Shown here in pieces: positions 8,407 to 15,308 of a stretch of DNA of 15,579 bases. The translations under genes were made by a program, and so were the position numbers. Under the pieces are notes generated by a model. The model was given only the letters and a program-made list of their open reading frames with translations. It did not search any database and was not told the origin of the DNA. The first letter of the stretch is position 1, and every line of letters begins with the position of its first letter. Origin of the DNA: DASPLX01 sp035627375 (GTDB taxonomy: Bacteria > Pseudomonadota > Gammaproteobacteria > Burkholderiales > Burkholderiaceae_D); contig DASPLX010000047.1 in the NCBI GenBank assembly GCA_035627375.1, positions 1-15,579 of the forward strand, written 5' to 3'.

Positions 8407-10221
8407 TTACCAGCTCATCTTCAGCGTGTACTTGCCGTTCGTCGAGCCCGTGCCGCCGCTGTAGTACTTGACGCGGACATAACGGGCGATCGTGCCGGAG
8501 CCGGTGTTGGTCACCGAGACGGTGTCCGTCGAGCCGGCGCCGTTCTCGCTGCTGCCGATCAACGTGCCTGCGCTGTTGTACACATACAGGTCGTAGTCCG
8601 ACGAGGCGTTCGGCGCCAGGACCGAGGTCAGCGTCGCGCCGGCCGGCAATTGCACCACGAAGTAGTCGGAGTCGGTGGTCGAACCCATGTTGCCGTTTGC
8701 CTGCGTCTTGCGATTGGTGACGCTGTCCGCGGTGCCGGTGGTGTTGTTCGACTCGGACTCGTTCAGCTGGAACCATTCGTCGACGATCGTGCTCAGCGCC
8801 GCGTTGGCGTCGACGATGCCCGAACCGCAACCCGAGCAGGTGGCGGGGAAGGCGCGCGACGAGGACTTCAGCTTGGTTTCGACCTGGTCCGGCGTCATGG
8901 TCGGCGTCTGCGCCAGCATCAGGGCGACGACGCCGGCTACGTGCGGCGTCGCCATCGAGGTGCCTTGATAGAACGCGTAGTTGTCCGCGCCGGGAGCGCC
9001 GGTGCCTGCGTTCAGCGTCGACAGGATACCGTTGGAGGTGATGCTGGTATCGCCGCCGGGCGCTGCCACGTCGACCACCGTGCCGTAGTTCGAGTACCAG
9101 GCGCGGCCGCCGGAGCGGTTGGTCGCCGCGACGGTGATCACGCCCGAGCAGTTCGCCGGGCTGGAGTTCGACGCATTCTGGTTCTCGTTGCCGGCCGCGA
9201 CCACCACGACGGCGCCGCGCGAGCGGGCACTGTTGATGGCGTTCTGGGTCGTCGTGTCGCAAGCGCCGCCGCCGCCCAAGGACAGGTTGATGACCTTGGC
9301 CGGGTTGGCGTTGGCGGGCACGCCGGAGACGGAGCCGCCCGATGCCCAGATGATCGCGTCGGCGATGTCGGAGGTGTAGCCGCCGCACTTGCCGAGCACG
9401 CGCACCGGAACCACCTTGGCGCCGAACGCAACGCCGGCCACGCCGGTGCTGTTGTTCGACACGGCGGCGATCGTGCCGGCGACGTGGGTGCCGTGCCAGC
9501 TCGAGGTTTGCGCCTGGGCCGGTTCGCCGTTGCCGCATTCGCCGGCGGCGACGGCGTCGCCCGGATCACGCGCATCGGTGTCGCGGCCGTTGCCGTCGTT
9601 CGAGACGAAGGTGTCGCCGATGAAGTCATAGCCGCCGACGATATTGGCGGCCAGGTCGACATGCGGACGATAGCCGGTGTCGAGGACCGCCACTTTCACG
9701 CCAACGCCGGTCGACTTGTCCCAGGCCGCCGGCAAGCGCATGCCGCCGGTGGTCTCGAAGTAGTGCCATTGTTCGCTGTAGCGCGTGTCGTTCGGGGTGA
9801 ACATCTTGACCATGATGCGGTCCGGCTCGGCGTACTCGATCGACGGATCATTCGCCTTCAGGTCGGCGGCGATGGCGCGTACTTGATCGAGATGCAGCTT
9901 CTTGTCGAGCTTGACGACATTGGCCCCCGTTGCGATGCCGTGCAACGCCTTCATCGTCACGCCGTGCTGTTTGCCGACGCTCTGGGCGGCAGCCATGCGA
10001 TTCGCCGCGATAGCGGGAACGACGGTCGCTGCCTTCATGTTGGGGGTGACGTCCTTGTACTTGATGATCAGACGGTCGGTATGCAGGGTGGCCGAAGGCA
10101 GCGCTGCGGCCGTTGCCTGCGTTTCCACCATGCCTGCAATCGCCGAGCTTCCGGAAATTGCAACAATCGCCGCGACACATAACTTGAGTACAGCAGGGTA
10201 CTGCGAGTACTTCTGTTTCAT
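8407..10221 (-). CDS. Secreted subtilisin-like serine protease 3 (S8, PPC domain)
   Basis: A 604-residue precursor. Signal peptide about 1-30, I9-type propeptide about 48-137, S8 catalytic domain about 150-480, PPC domain about 485-604. Triad: Asp181 (VLDTG), His243 (WHGTHVAGT) and Ser422 (GTSMATPHVAG), with oxyanion Asn345 (AAGN). Shared cysteines are at 229, 279, 321, 358, 462 and 465. All three paralogues end in a Y-(T/S)-L-K-x-x-W tail. The ATG at 10221 has GAGGAG six bases upstream. A small hairpin followed by seven Ts lies in the leader about 33-56 bp before the start and could attenuate transcription. A terminator follows the gene, so it is probably its own unit. The secreted protease call is firm; substrate and role (nutrient scavenging or host/soil matrix attack) are unknown. 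Confidence 0.95.
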   Translation of the reverse strand: MKQKYSQYPAVLKLCVAAIVAISGSSAIAGMVETQATAAALPSATLHTDRLIIKYKDVTPNMKAATVVPAIAANRMAAAQSVGKQHGVTMKALHGIATGANVVKLDKKLHLDQVRAIAADLKANDPSIEYAEPDRIMVKMFTPNDTRYSEQWHYFETTGGMRLPAAWDKSTGVGVKVAVLDTGYRPHVDLAANIVGGYDFIGDTFVSNDGNGRDTDARDPGDAVAAGECGNGEPAQAQTSSWHGTHVAGTIAAVSNNSTGVAGVAFGAKVVPVRVLGKCGGYTSDIADAIIWASGGSVSGVPANANPAKVINLSLGGGGACDTTTQNAINSARSRGAVVVVAAGNENQNASNSSPANCSGVITVAATNRSGGRAWYSNYGTVVDVAAPGGDTSITSNGILSTLNAGTGAPGADNYAFYQGTSMATPHVAGVVALMLAQTPTMTPDQVETKLKSSSRAFPATCSGCGSGIVDANAALSTIVDEWFQLNESESNNTTGTADSVTNRKTQANGNMGSTTDSDYFVVQLPAGATLTSVLAPNASSDYDLYVYNSAGTLIGSSENGAGSTDTVSVTNTGSGTIARYVRVKYYSGGTGSTNGKYTLKMSW

Positions 10222-10248
10222 TTATGCTCCTCACGATATTAACTTCTT

Positions 10249-10277
10249 CTGTTAAAAAAACAGGCCTTGTGAGCCTG
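10249..10277 (-). promoter_or_regulatory. Terminator-like hairpin in the protease 3 leader (possible attenuator)
   Basis: On the minus strand CAGGC-N7-GCCTG (10277-10261) is followed directly by seven Ts (10260-10254), the form of a small intrinsic terminator, yet it lies upstream of the protease 3 start. The T-run and the 3' arm can also pair as CTGTT-TTTTT-AACAG (10263-10249), which would compete with the first hairpin. The stem is only 5 bp, so strength is doubtful. It might instead end a small leader RNA. Confidence 0.4.
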
Positions 10278-10474
10278 ACCCACTAACCACACGAGCAAGC
10301 CGATTCCGGGGATAGCTTCCGGGCGCTCGGCCGGGAACCGGATTCGTCAGGCACGCAGGTGAGTTCGGTGAGGTATAGCGCGCGATTGTTGTTGGTTATT
10401 CGGACATCGGGAAGGCAGTGATGGCGCTATCTAGGTTGGTCGGGTGACAGCATCATGTGGCCTATGCCGCCAGT

Positions 10475-10511
10475 TGTATTTAATGTTCGTCAAAATGTAT
10501 TTAAATGTATT
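10475..10511. repeat. Phased TGTATT direct repeats
   Basis: TGTATT occurs at 10475, 10496 and 10506, spaced 21 and 10 bp, that is two turns and one turn of the helix. The first two copies extend to TGTATTTAA. All lie on one face of the DNA between protease 3 and rlmJ. The first copy overlaps the sequence resembling the protease 2 repeats. It could bind a tandem-dimer regulator such as an OmpR-type protein; unproven. Confidence 0.4.
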
Positions 10512-10586
10512 CGGAGCGGGATTGTCGGCGCCATCCTAGCGGCTTCAACCGGAGAAAACATCGTCCGAACGGATGAATATTCGGCG

Positions 10587-10615
10587 TTTTTGCGCTTCGG
10601 ATTGTGCGGTACAAT
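10587..10615 (+). promoter_or_regulatory. Candidate promoter of rlmJ
   Basis: TACAAT at 10610-10615 is a 5/6 match to the -10 consensus. The hexamer 17 bp upstream (TTTTTG, 10587-10592) is a poor -35. A start near 10622 would give a leader of about 47 nt and would lie downstream of the upstream in-frame ATG at 10573, supporting the shorter RlmJ. Confidence 0.4.
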
Positions 10616-10668
10616 CGGCGGCCCCTTGCCTTGCCTCCTCCTTCACCGACCTTCGAGACCGACTTCCC

Positions 10669-11583
10669 ATGTTCAGCTACCGTCACGCCTTCCACGCCGG
10701 GAATCACGCCGACGTACTCAAGCACACCGTGCTGATCCAGATGCTGCGCTACCTGAATCAAAAGGAAACGCCCTACATGGTCGTCGATACGCACGCCGGC
10801 GCCGGCGTGTATGCGCTCGACGGCGACTACGCATCGAAGAACGCGGAATACGAGACCGGCATCAGCCGCCTCTGGGAGCGCAAGGATCTGCCGGAGGCGC
10901 TGGCCGACTATGTCGGGCTGATCAAGTCGATGAATCCGAACGGCCGCCTGCGCTATTACCCGGGCTCGCCGTATTGCGCCGAGAAAGTCCTGCGCGAGCA
11001 GGACCGCCTGCGGCTGTTCGAGATGCATCCGACCGAAGGCCGCATCCTCGAGGACAATTTCCGCAAGCTGGAAGCGCACGAGGCGGCGCAAGGACGGGGC
11101 GGCGGACGCGGCAAACGGGTCTTGGTGCAGAAAAGCGACGGCTTCCTGGGCCTCAAGGCGCTGCTGCCGCCGCCGTCGCGCCGCGGCCTGGTGCTGATCG
11201 ACCCGCCGTATGAGGACAAGAACGACTACCGGCGCGTCCGGGATGCCCTGACCGACGCGCTGGCCCGTTTCGCCACCGGCACGTATGCGGTCTGGTATCC
11301 GGTGCTCAATCGTAACGAGTCGCGGCAGTTGCCCGACAAGCTGAAGCAGCTTCCCTGCAAGGACTGGCTCGACGTCACGCTGTCGATCAGCGGTCCGGTG
11401 CCGGACGGTTTCGGTCTGCGCAGCAGCGGCATGTTCATCCTCAACCCGCCGTGGACCCTGGAAAAGACCTTGCGTGGACTGATGCCTTATCTGGTCGAGG
11501 TTCTCGGCACCGATGCGGCCGCCGGCTTCACCCTCGAATCCGGCGTGCCGGTCGCTCCGCCGTCGAAGGTGCGGGATAGATAA
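10669..11583 (+). CDS. rlmJ: 23S rRNA (adenine-N6)-methyltransferase RlmJ
   Basis: Methylates N6 of A2030 (E. coli numbering) in 23S rRNA using S-adenosylmethionine; cytoplasmic. The 304-residue protein begins MFSYRHAFHAGNHADVLKHT, nearly the RlmJ/YhiR N-terminus, which is why the start is at 10669 although the frame is open 96 bases further up. The SAM-binding segment VDTHAGAG is at 39-46 and the catalytic DPPY at 178-181. E. coli RlmJ has 280 residues with DPPY near 164, so this copy is longer; part of the excess is a Gly/Arg-rich loop (QGRGGGRGKR, 141-150). No strong Shine-Dalgarno site is visible. It stands alone, with about 150 bp before the next gene. Confidence 0.95.
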   Translation: MFSYRHAFHAGNHADVLKHTVLIQMLRYLNQKETPYMVVDTHAGAGVYALDGDYASKNAEYETGISRLWERKDLPEALADYVGLIKSMNPNGRLRYYPGSPYCAEKVLREQDRLRLFEMHPTEGRILEDNFRKLEAHEAAQGRGGGRGKRVLVQKSDGFLGLKALLPPPSRRGLVLIDPPYEDKNDYRRVRDALTDALARFATGTYAVWYPVLNRNESRQLPDKLKQLPCKDWLDVTLSISGPVPDGFGLRSSGMFILNPPWTLEKTLRGLMPYLVEVLGTDAAAGFTLESGVPVAPPSKVRDR

Positions 11584-11625
11584 AACCGGTAGCGAAAACG
11601 CATCGAATTTTGGGATTCTTTGCTT

Positions 11626-11643
11626 CAGGCAATGATTTGCCTG
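11626..11643. repeat. Inverted repeat between rlmJ and the EAL-HDOD gene
   Basis: CAGGCAA (11626-11632) and TTGCCTG (11637-11643) form a perfect 7-bp inverted repeat with a 4-base loop, 43 bp past the rlmJ stop. No T-run follows on either strand, so it is not a classic terminator. It may be a regulator site for the next gene, which starts about 90 bp downstream. Confidence 0.35.
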
Positions 11644-11735
11644 GGAAAAAGGCGTAAAGTACCAACATTCTCCGGCTTCCCGGATTTCTCATGCGGGGTT
11701 CCATTCCTCGCGCACTTACTACATCGGGTGCGACG

Positions 11736-13016
11736 ATGTCGACAAATGCGGTTCAGGACAATGAAACCGGCGTTGATCGTCTGAAGGATTTTTTTCTCGC
11801 ACGCCAACCCATCCTGGATCGTCAGCAAGGCCTGGTTGCCTATGAATTGCTGTTTCGCGACGCCGAACGCAGCACGGCGGGCGTGAAGGACGACGTCTCG
11901 GCCACGGCCGCCGTCATTGCCCATGCCTCGGAACTCGGCTTGGCCAACGTCATCGGCAGCGCCCGGGGGTTCGTCAATATCGATTCGACGGTATTGATGA
12001 GCGATTTCGTCAATTTCCTGCCGCCGGAACAGGTGGTGCTGGAAATCCTGGAAACCGTGAAAATCACCGATGCCGTCGTTGCCCGCGTGGAAGGGCTGGC
12101 GCAGCGCGGCTATACCTTCGCGCTGGACGACGTCATTGCCGATTCTCCCGACTTGCGGCGCCTGATGCCGCATATTTCCATCGTCAAGGTCGACATCGCC
12201 GGCATGGAGCGCGATGTGCTGACCCGCTTGAGCGAGCAGTTGCAGGACGGCCACAAGAAACTGCTCGCGGAGAAGGTCGAAACCCGGGAGCAGTTCAAAC
12301 TCTGCCTCCATCTCGGCTTCGAGTATTTCCAGGGCTATTATTTCGCCAAGCCGGTCATCATGAGCGGCAAGAAGCTGTCGCCGTCGCAACTGGCCATCCT
12401 GCGCATCATGTCGCAACTGGCGGCTGATGTCGACAACACCGAGATCGAGACAAGCGTGAAGCACGACGCGGCGCTCGGACTCATGCTGTTGCGGCTGGTG
12501 AATTCGCCGGCGATCGGCGTGGGCAAGCGTATCGAATCGCTGGGCCAGGCCTTGATCATCCTCGGCCGGCGCCAGCTCGAACGCTGGTTGCAGATCCTTC
12601 TCTACGCGGAGCCGGGCAAGCGCGACAGCGGCATGTCGCCGCTGCTGTTGCTCGCCACGACGCGCGGCAAACTGATGGAGCTGCTCGCGCAAAAGATCCG
12701 GCCGGGCAAGCATGGTCTGGCGGAGACGGCATTCACGGTCGGGATCATGTCGCTGATGGAGGCGCTGTTCGCGGCGCCCATGCAAGCGATACTCGGGCAG
12801 ATCGCCGTGGCCGACGATGTGGCGGCGGCATTGCTGCGCCACGAGGGTTTTCTCGGCGAGCTCCTCGAGCTGGTCGAAGGCTGCGAGCGGATCGACGGCG
12901 CGGAGGCGCGGGTATCGTCGCTTCTGGGCCGGTTCGGATTGTCGGCCGACGATTTGTATCGGATGCAACTCGAAGCCTTCGACTGGAGCAACAACGTTTC
13001 CTCCGGCGCGCGCTGA
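11736..13016 (+). CDS. EAL-HDOD signalling protein with degenerate EAL motif (YuxH-like)
   Basis: A 426-residue cytoplasmic protein. An EAL-like domain spans about 18-210 and an HDOD domain about 215-410. EAL domains hydrolyse cyclic-di-GMP, but the signature here reads ELL (YELLFR, 36-41) and the usual DDFG is DDVI (131-134). Several other active-site positions are kept: Asn81, Glu103, Asp131, Asp132, Lys151, Glu179, Glu182 and Gln199. Related EAL-HDOD proteins such as Vibrio CdgJ are enzymatically inactive regulators of motility or related behaviour; I infer the same here but the retained residues leave some doubt. The HDOD half (SVKHDAALGLMLLRLVNSP onward) is a protein-interaction module. 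The start is uncertain: ATG 11736 is preferred, ATG 11691 would add 15 residues, and neither has a strong ribosome site. Confidence 0.9.
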   Translation: MSTNAVQDNETGVDRLKDFFLARQPILDRQQGLVAYELLFRDAERSTAGVKDDVSATAAVIAHASELGLANVIGSARGFVNIDSTVLMSDFVNFLPPEQVVLEILETVKITDAVVARVEGLAQRGYTFALDDVIADSPDLRRLMPHISIVKVDIAGMERDVLTRLSEQLQDGHKKLLAEKVETREQFKLCLHLGFEYFQGYYFAKPVIMSGKKLSPSQLAILRIMSQLAADVDNTEIETSVKHDAALGLMLLRLVNSPAIGVGKRIESLGQALIILGRRQLERWLQILLYAEPGKRDSGMSPLLLLATTRGKLMELLAQKIRPGKHGLAETAFTVGIMSLMEALFAAPMQAILGQIAVADDVAAALLRHEGFLGELLELVEGCERIDGAEARVSSLLGRFGLSADDLYRMQLEAFDWSNNVSSGAR

Positions 13017-13077
13017 CCCGCGTCTTCCATACCGAAGCGCTCACACCGCCTTGTTCTATCGGCTGCGCCGCTGTTGC

Positions 13078-13083
13078 TAAAAT
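13078..13083 (+). promoter_or_regulatory. Likely -10 element of greB, implying a leaderless mRNA
   Basis: TAAAAT (13078-13083) is a good -10 hexamer ending seven bases before the greB ATG, so transcription should start at or next to the start codon. No Shine-Dalgarno sequence lies before the ATG. The -35 region at 13055-13060 is a poor match. Confidence 0.45.
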
Positions 13084-13090
13084 AGGCGCC

Positions 13091-13645
13091 ATGAGCAAGG
13101 CATTCGTTAAAGATTCCGAGAGCGAAGACGACGATCTCGAAGGCGCCCTGCCGGCGATTCCGGCCGGCGCGAAGAACTACATCACGCCGCAGGGGCATCA
13201 GCGTCTCAAGGACGAATTGCTGCACCTGATCGATGTCGATCGGCCGGAAGTGGTGAAGATCGTTTCCTGGGCGGCATCCAACGGCGACCGTTCCGAGAAC
13301 GGCGATTACATTTACGGCAAACGCCGTCTGCGCGAAATCGATCGCCGCATCCGTTTCCTGACCAAGCGGCTGGACATCGCCGAAGTCGTCGATCCCAGCG
13401 TGCATCACGGCAGCAGCCAGATTTTCTTCGGCGCCACCGTCGTCTACGAGAATCAGGACGGCGAGCGGCATACTGTTACAATCGTCGGCATCGACGAAAT
13501 CGATCCGCTCAACGGCAAGATCAGCTGGATATCTCCGGTCGCGCGCGCGCTCACCAAGGCGCACGAGGGCGAATCGGTCGTGCTGAAGACGCCGGCCGGC
13601 ATCGAAGAACTCGACATACTCGAGGTCCGCTATCCGGCGCCTTGA
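13091..13645 (+). CDS. greB: Transcript cleavage factor GreB
   Basis: Rescues backtracked RNA polymerase by inserting its coiled coil into the secondary channel and stimulating cleavage of the transcript 3' end. The protein has 184 residues. An N-terminal acidic extension (about 1-27, SESEDDDLEG) precedes the coiled-coil domain (about 30-100), whose tip carries NGDRSENGDYIYGKRRLREIDRR; the catalytic acidic pair is Asp66 and Glu69 (Asp41/Glu44 in E. coli). The YIYGKRRLREIDRR pattern marks GreB rather than GreA. The FKBP-like C-terminal domain follows (about 110-184). E. coli GreB is about 158 residues, the difference being mainly the N-terminal extension. The gene lies two genes from a RelA/SpoT enzyme; a greB-spoT neighbourhood fits Betaproteobacteria. 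Confidence 0.96.
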   Translation: MSKAFVKDSESEDDDLEGALPAIPAGAKNYITPQGHQRLKDELLHLIDVDRPEVVKIVSWAASNGDRSENGDYIYGKRRLREIDRRIRFLTKRLDIAEVVDPSVHHGSSQIFFGATVVYENQDGERHTVTIVGIDEIDPLNGKISWISPVARALTKAHEGESVVLKTPAGIEELDILEVRYPAP

Positions 13646-13652
13646 GCCGCAT

Positions 13653-13674
13653 CGCGGGGGCGCGTGCCCTCGCG
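13653..13674. repeat. GC-rich hairpin just past greB
   Basis: CGCG-G-GGGC (13653-13661) pairs with GCCC-T-CGCG (13666-13674), nine pairs including one G-T, around a 4-base loop, eight bases past the greB stop. No T-run follows, so it is a weak candidate for termination or 3'-end protection. The remaining spacer to 13841 holds nothing I can support. Confidence 0.4.
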
Positions 13675-13841
13675 CGGATTGAAGCGAATACACAGGCATT
13701 CAATCGCATCTCCTTGCAGCGGACGATTACCGTCTCCGCGACCGCAGGCGAATCGACATCCCGCTCGGCGAAAACCTTGGCGCCCGTCATGGCTCCGTAG
13801 CGTTGCGCCGGTAGGCTTGACGTATTTACCGACCCGATCTC

Positions 13842-15272
13842 ATGGCGATTCCGTATTCCAGCCTCAATCATCCCTTGCGCGTTCCGCTCGCGGCGGAAGT
13901 CCATTCGCGTCCTTTCTTGCGCATGACCGCGCCGGAAAGCGTGACGCATCTCGCGGTGTATCCTCGCGCTGGCGGCGCGATCGCCGCGATCGATATCGCT
14001 GCGATCCAGCATGCGGCGCTGGCGCAGCTGTGCACCCATTTCGGCGTCGCCGCGCCCGGGCGCGAGGCGAAATATTTCTTCCATGATTTCGGCCGCTTCC
14101 GCCTGAAATGGGAGTGCCACACCGAATTCGCGACCTATACCTTCGCGCAGACGAACGAGAGCGGGCTGCCGCTCGAAGACGCCTTCGCGCGGGTGCCGTT
14201 GTTCCACGTTCCGCAGGAATGGCTTCTCGGCTTGCGCGGCAAGATCATCGTCGCCGCCCATGTCTTGCTCGAGAAGAGCGGATTTTCCGGCGGCGCGCCG
14301 GATGCCCAGGTGCGGCGCGCATTCGAAGGCAACATGCTGGTCGGCAGCCGGACATTGCACGGCGGCGAGATCTGGACCGATTTCCTGATTCAATCCGACG
14401 GCTTCTCGCGCTTCGTGGTGCGCGATGCGGGCATGCACGAGCAGGAGGCGGGACGTCTGGTGCAACGCCTGCTGGAAATCGAGACCTATCGCATGATGGC
14501 CTTGCTCGGCCTGCCGCATGCGCAGCATGCCGCCCCCGTGCTGAACGGCATCGAGGGCGAACTGGCGACCTTGACCGCCGCCATGGTCGAGGCCGGCAAG
14601 GCCGGCGGCGAGCCGGACGATGCCGACGACGAACAAGCCTTGCTGGGCGAGATCACGGGTTTGGCGGCGCGCGTCGAAAAGCTGGCGCTCGACAACAGCT
14701 ACCGTTTTTCTGCCTCGCAAGCGTATTTCCGGCTGGTGCGCGCGCGCATCGAGGAATTGCGCGAGTCGCGCATCGAGGGTTTGCCGACGATCGCCGAATT
14801 CATGGATCGGCGCCTGGCGCCGGCGATGAATACCTGCGAGGCGATGGCGCGCCGGCAGGAAGCGCTGGCGGCGCGCATCGCCCATACCAACGACTTGCTG
14901 CGCACGCGCGTGGGCATCGTGCAGGAACAGCAGAACCGGCAGATCCTGCAGTCGCTCAACAGGCGCGCCGCGCAACAGCTGCGCTTGCAGCAGGCGGTGG
15001 AAGGTTTGTCGGTGGTCGCGATCTCGTATTACTTCGCCGGCTTGTGCAATTACGTCGGCAAGGCGGCCAAGGCGGCCGGCTGGCCCGTCAATCCCGACAT
15101 CGCGACCGGCCTGTTGATCCCGGCGATCGCGGCCGGCGTATGGTTGGGTTTGCGGCATCTGCACCGGAGCGTGGGTGCGGAAAGAAGGGGGGAGCGCGGC
15201 GAGCCGCAGCCTCGAAGCCAAGCGGAGGATAGCGCTGCTTCGCTCCTCCGTCCTACGCCGCCATCCGGATAA
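13842..15272 (+). CDS. DUF3422 family membrane-anchored protein
   Basis: A 476-residue protein of unknown function. It opens with the DUF3422 hallmark NHPLRVPLAAEVHSRPF (residues 9-25), where family members usually have HPLR...ExHARPF. A soluble domain runs to about 330, a helical, Arg/Gln-rich probable coiled coil spans about 330-385, and two hydrophobic segments at about 386-404 and 420-438 form a C-terminal membrane hairpin. The tail from about 443 to 476 is low in hydrophobicity and is encoded by a REP-like hairpin region, so it is probably not part of the ancestral protein. No Shine-Dalgarno site is visible before the ATG, but the family motif begins right after it. It converges on spoT; the stop codons are 30 bp apart. 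Confidence 0.88.
   Translation: MAIPYSSLNHPLRVPLAAEVHSRPFLRMTAPESVTHLAVYPRAGGAIAAIDIAAIQHAALAQLCTHFGVAAPGREAKYFFHDFGRFRLKWECHTEFATYTFAQTNESGLPLEDAFARVPLFHVPQEWLLGLRGKIIVAAHVLLEKSGFSGGAPDAQVRRAFEGNMLVGSRTLHGGEIWTDFLIQSDGFSRFVVRDAGMHEQEAGRLVQRLLEIETYRMMALLGLPHAQHAAPVLNGIEGELATLTAAMVEAGKAGGEPDDADDEQALLGEITGLAARVEKLALDNSYRFSASQAYFRLVRARIEELRESRIEGLPTIAEFMDRRLAPAMNTCEAMARRQEALAARIAHTNDLLRTRVGIVQEQQNRQILQSLNRRAAQQLRLQQAVEGLSVVAISYYFAGLCNYVGKAAKAAGWPVNPDIATGLLIPAIAAGVWLGLRHLHRSVGAERRGERGEPQPRSQAEDSAASLLRPTPPSG
15221..15258. repeat. REP-like hairpin inside the 3' end of the DUF3422 gene
   Basis: CGGAGGA (15223-15229) pairs with TCCTCCG (15244-15250). The inner AGCG (15231-15234) and CGCT (15241-15244) can pair in an alternative register, and TCCTACG follows. 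The layout resembles dispersed extragenic palindromes of Proteobacteria that end in a CCTACG tail. It lies within the coding frame and encodes part of the odd protein tail. Copy number in the genome cannot be judged from one window. Confidence 0.5.
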
Positions 15273-15308
15273 TCCGATGGGACGGTTTGCCGACAAGCGG
15301 ATTATCCG
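15266..15308. repeat. Inverted repeat holding both convergent stop codons
   Basis: CGGATAATCCG (15266-15276) and CGGATTATCCG (15298-15308) are perfect reverse complements, 11 bp each, 21 bp apart, and each is itself palindromic about its central base. The TAA of the DUF3422 gene (15270-15272) and the TAA of spoT (15302-15304, minus) sit in the arms. A hairpin could form in either transcript, but no T-run follows. Confidence 0.65.

Larger units (their letters stand above)
10222..10668. other. Divergent intergenic region between protease 3 and rlmJ
   Basis: 447 bp with no convincing gene. From left: the protease 3 ribosome site, an inverted repeat TTAAC-N7-GTTAA (10239-10255), the leader hairpin with T7, about 190 GC-rich bases in which I see nothing definite, an AT-rich patch with phased TGTATT repeats (10475-10511), and a candidate rlmJ promoter ending at 10615. 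The frame open from 10573 is upstream read-through of rlmJ. Confidence 0.6.

Noticed and set aside
8215..10182. Plus-strand open frame of 655 codons opposite protease 3, with similar frames opposite proteases 1 and 2
   Set aside because: The three proteases themselves are unambiguous. The antisense frames share low-complexity composition because the sense genes are paralogous and GC-rich.
4079..10221. The three proteases as one operon
   Set aside because: Gaps of 238 and 457 bp, a true intrinsic terminator after protease 3 and separate operator-like repeats argue for independent units.
13811..13841. TTGACG at 13817-13822 as the DUF3422 promoter
   Set aside because: It is only 19 bp before the start codon and no -10 element fits.
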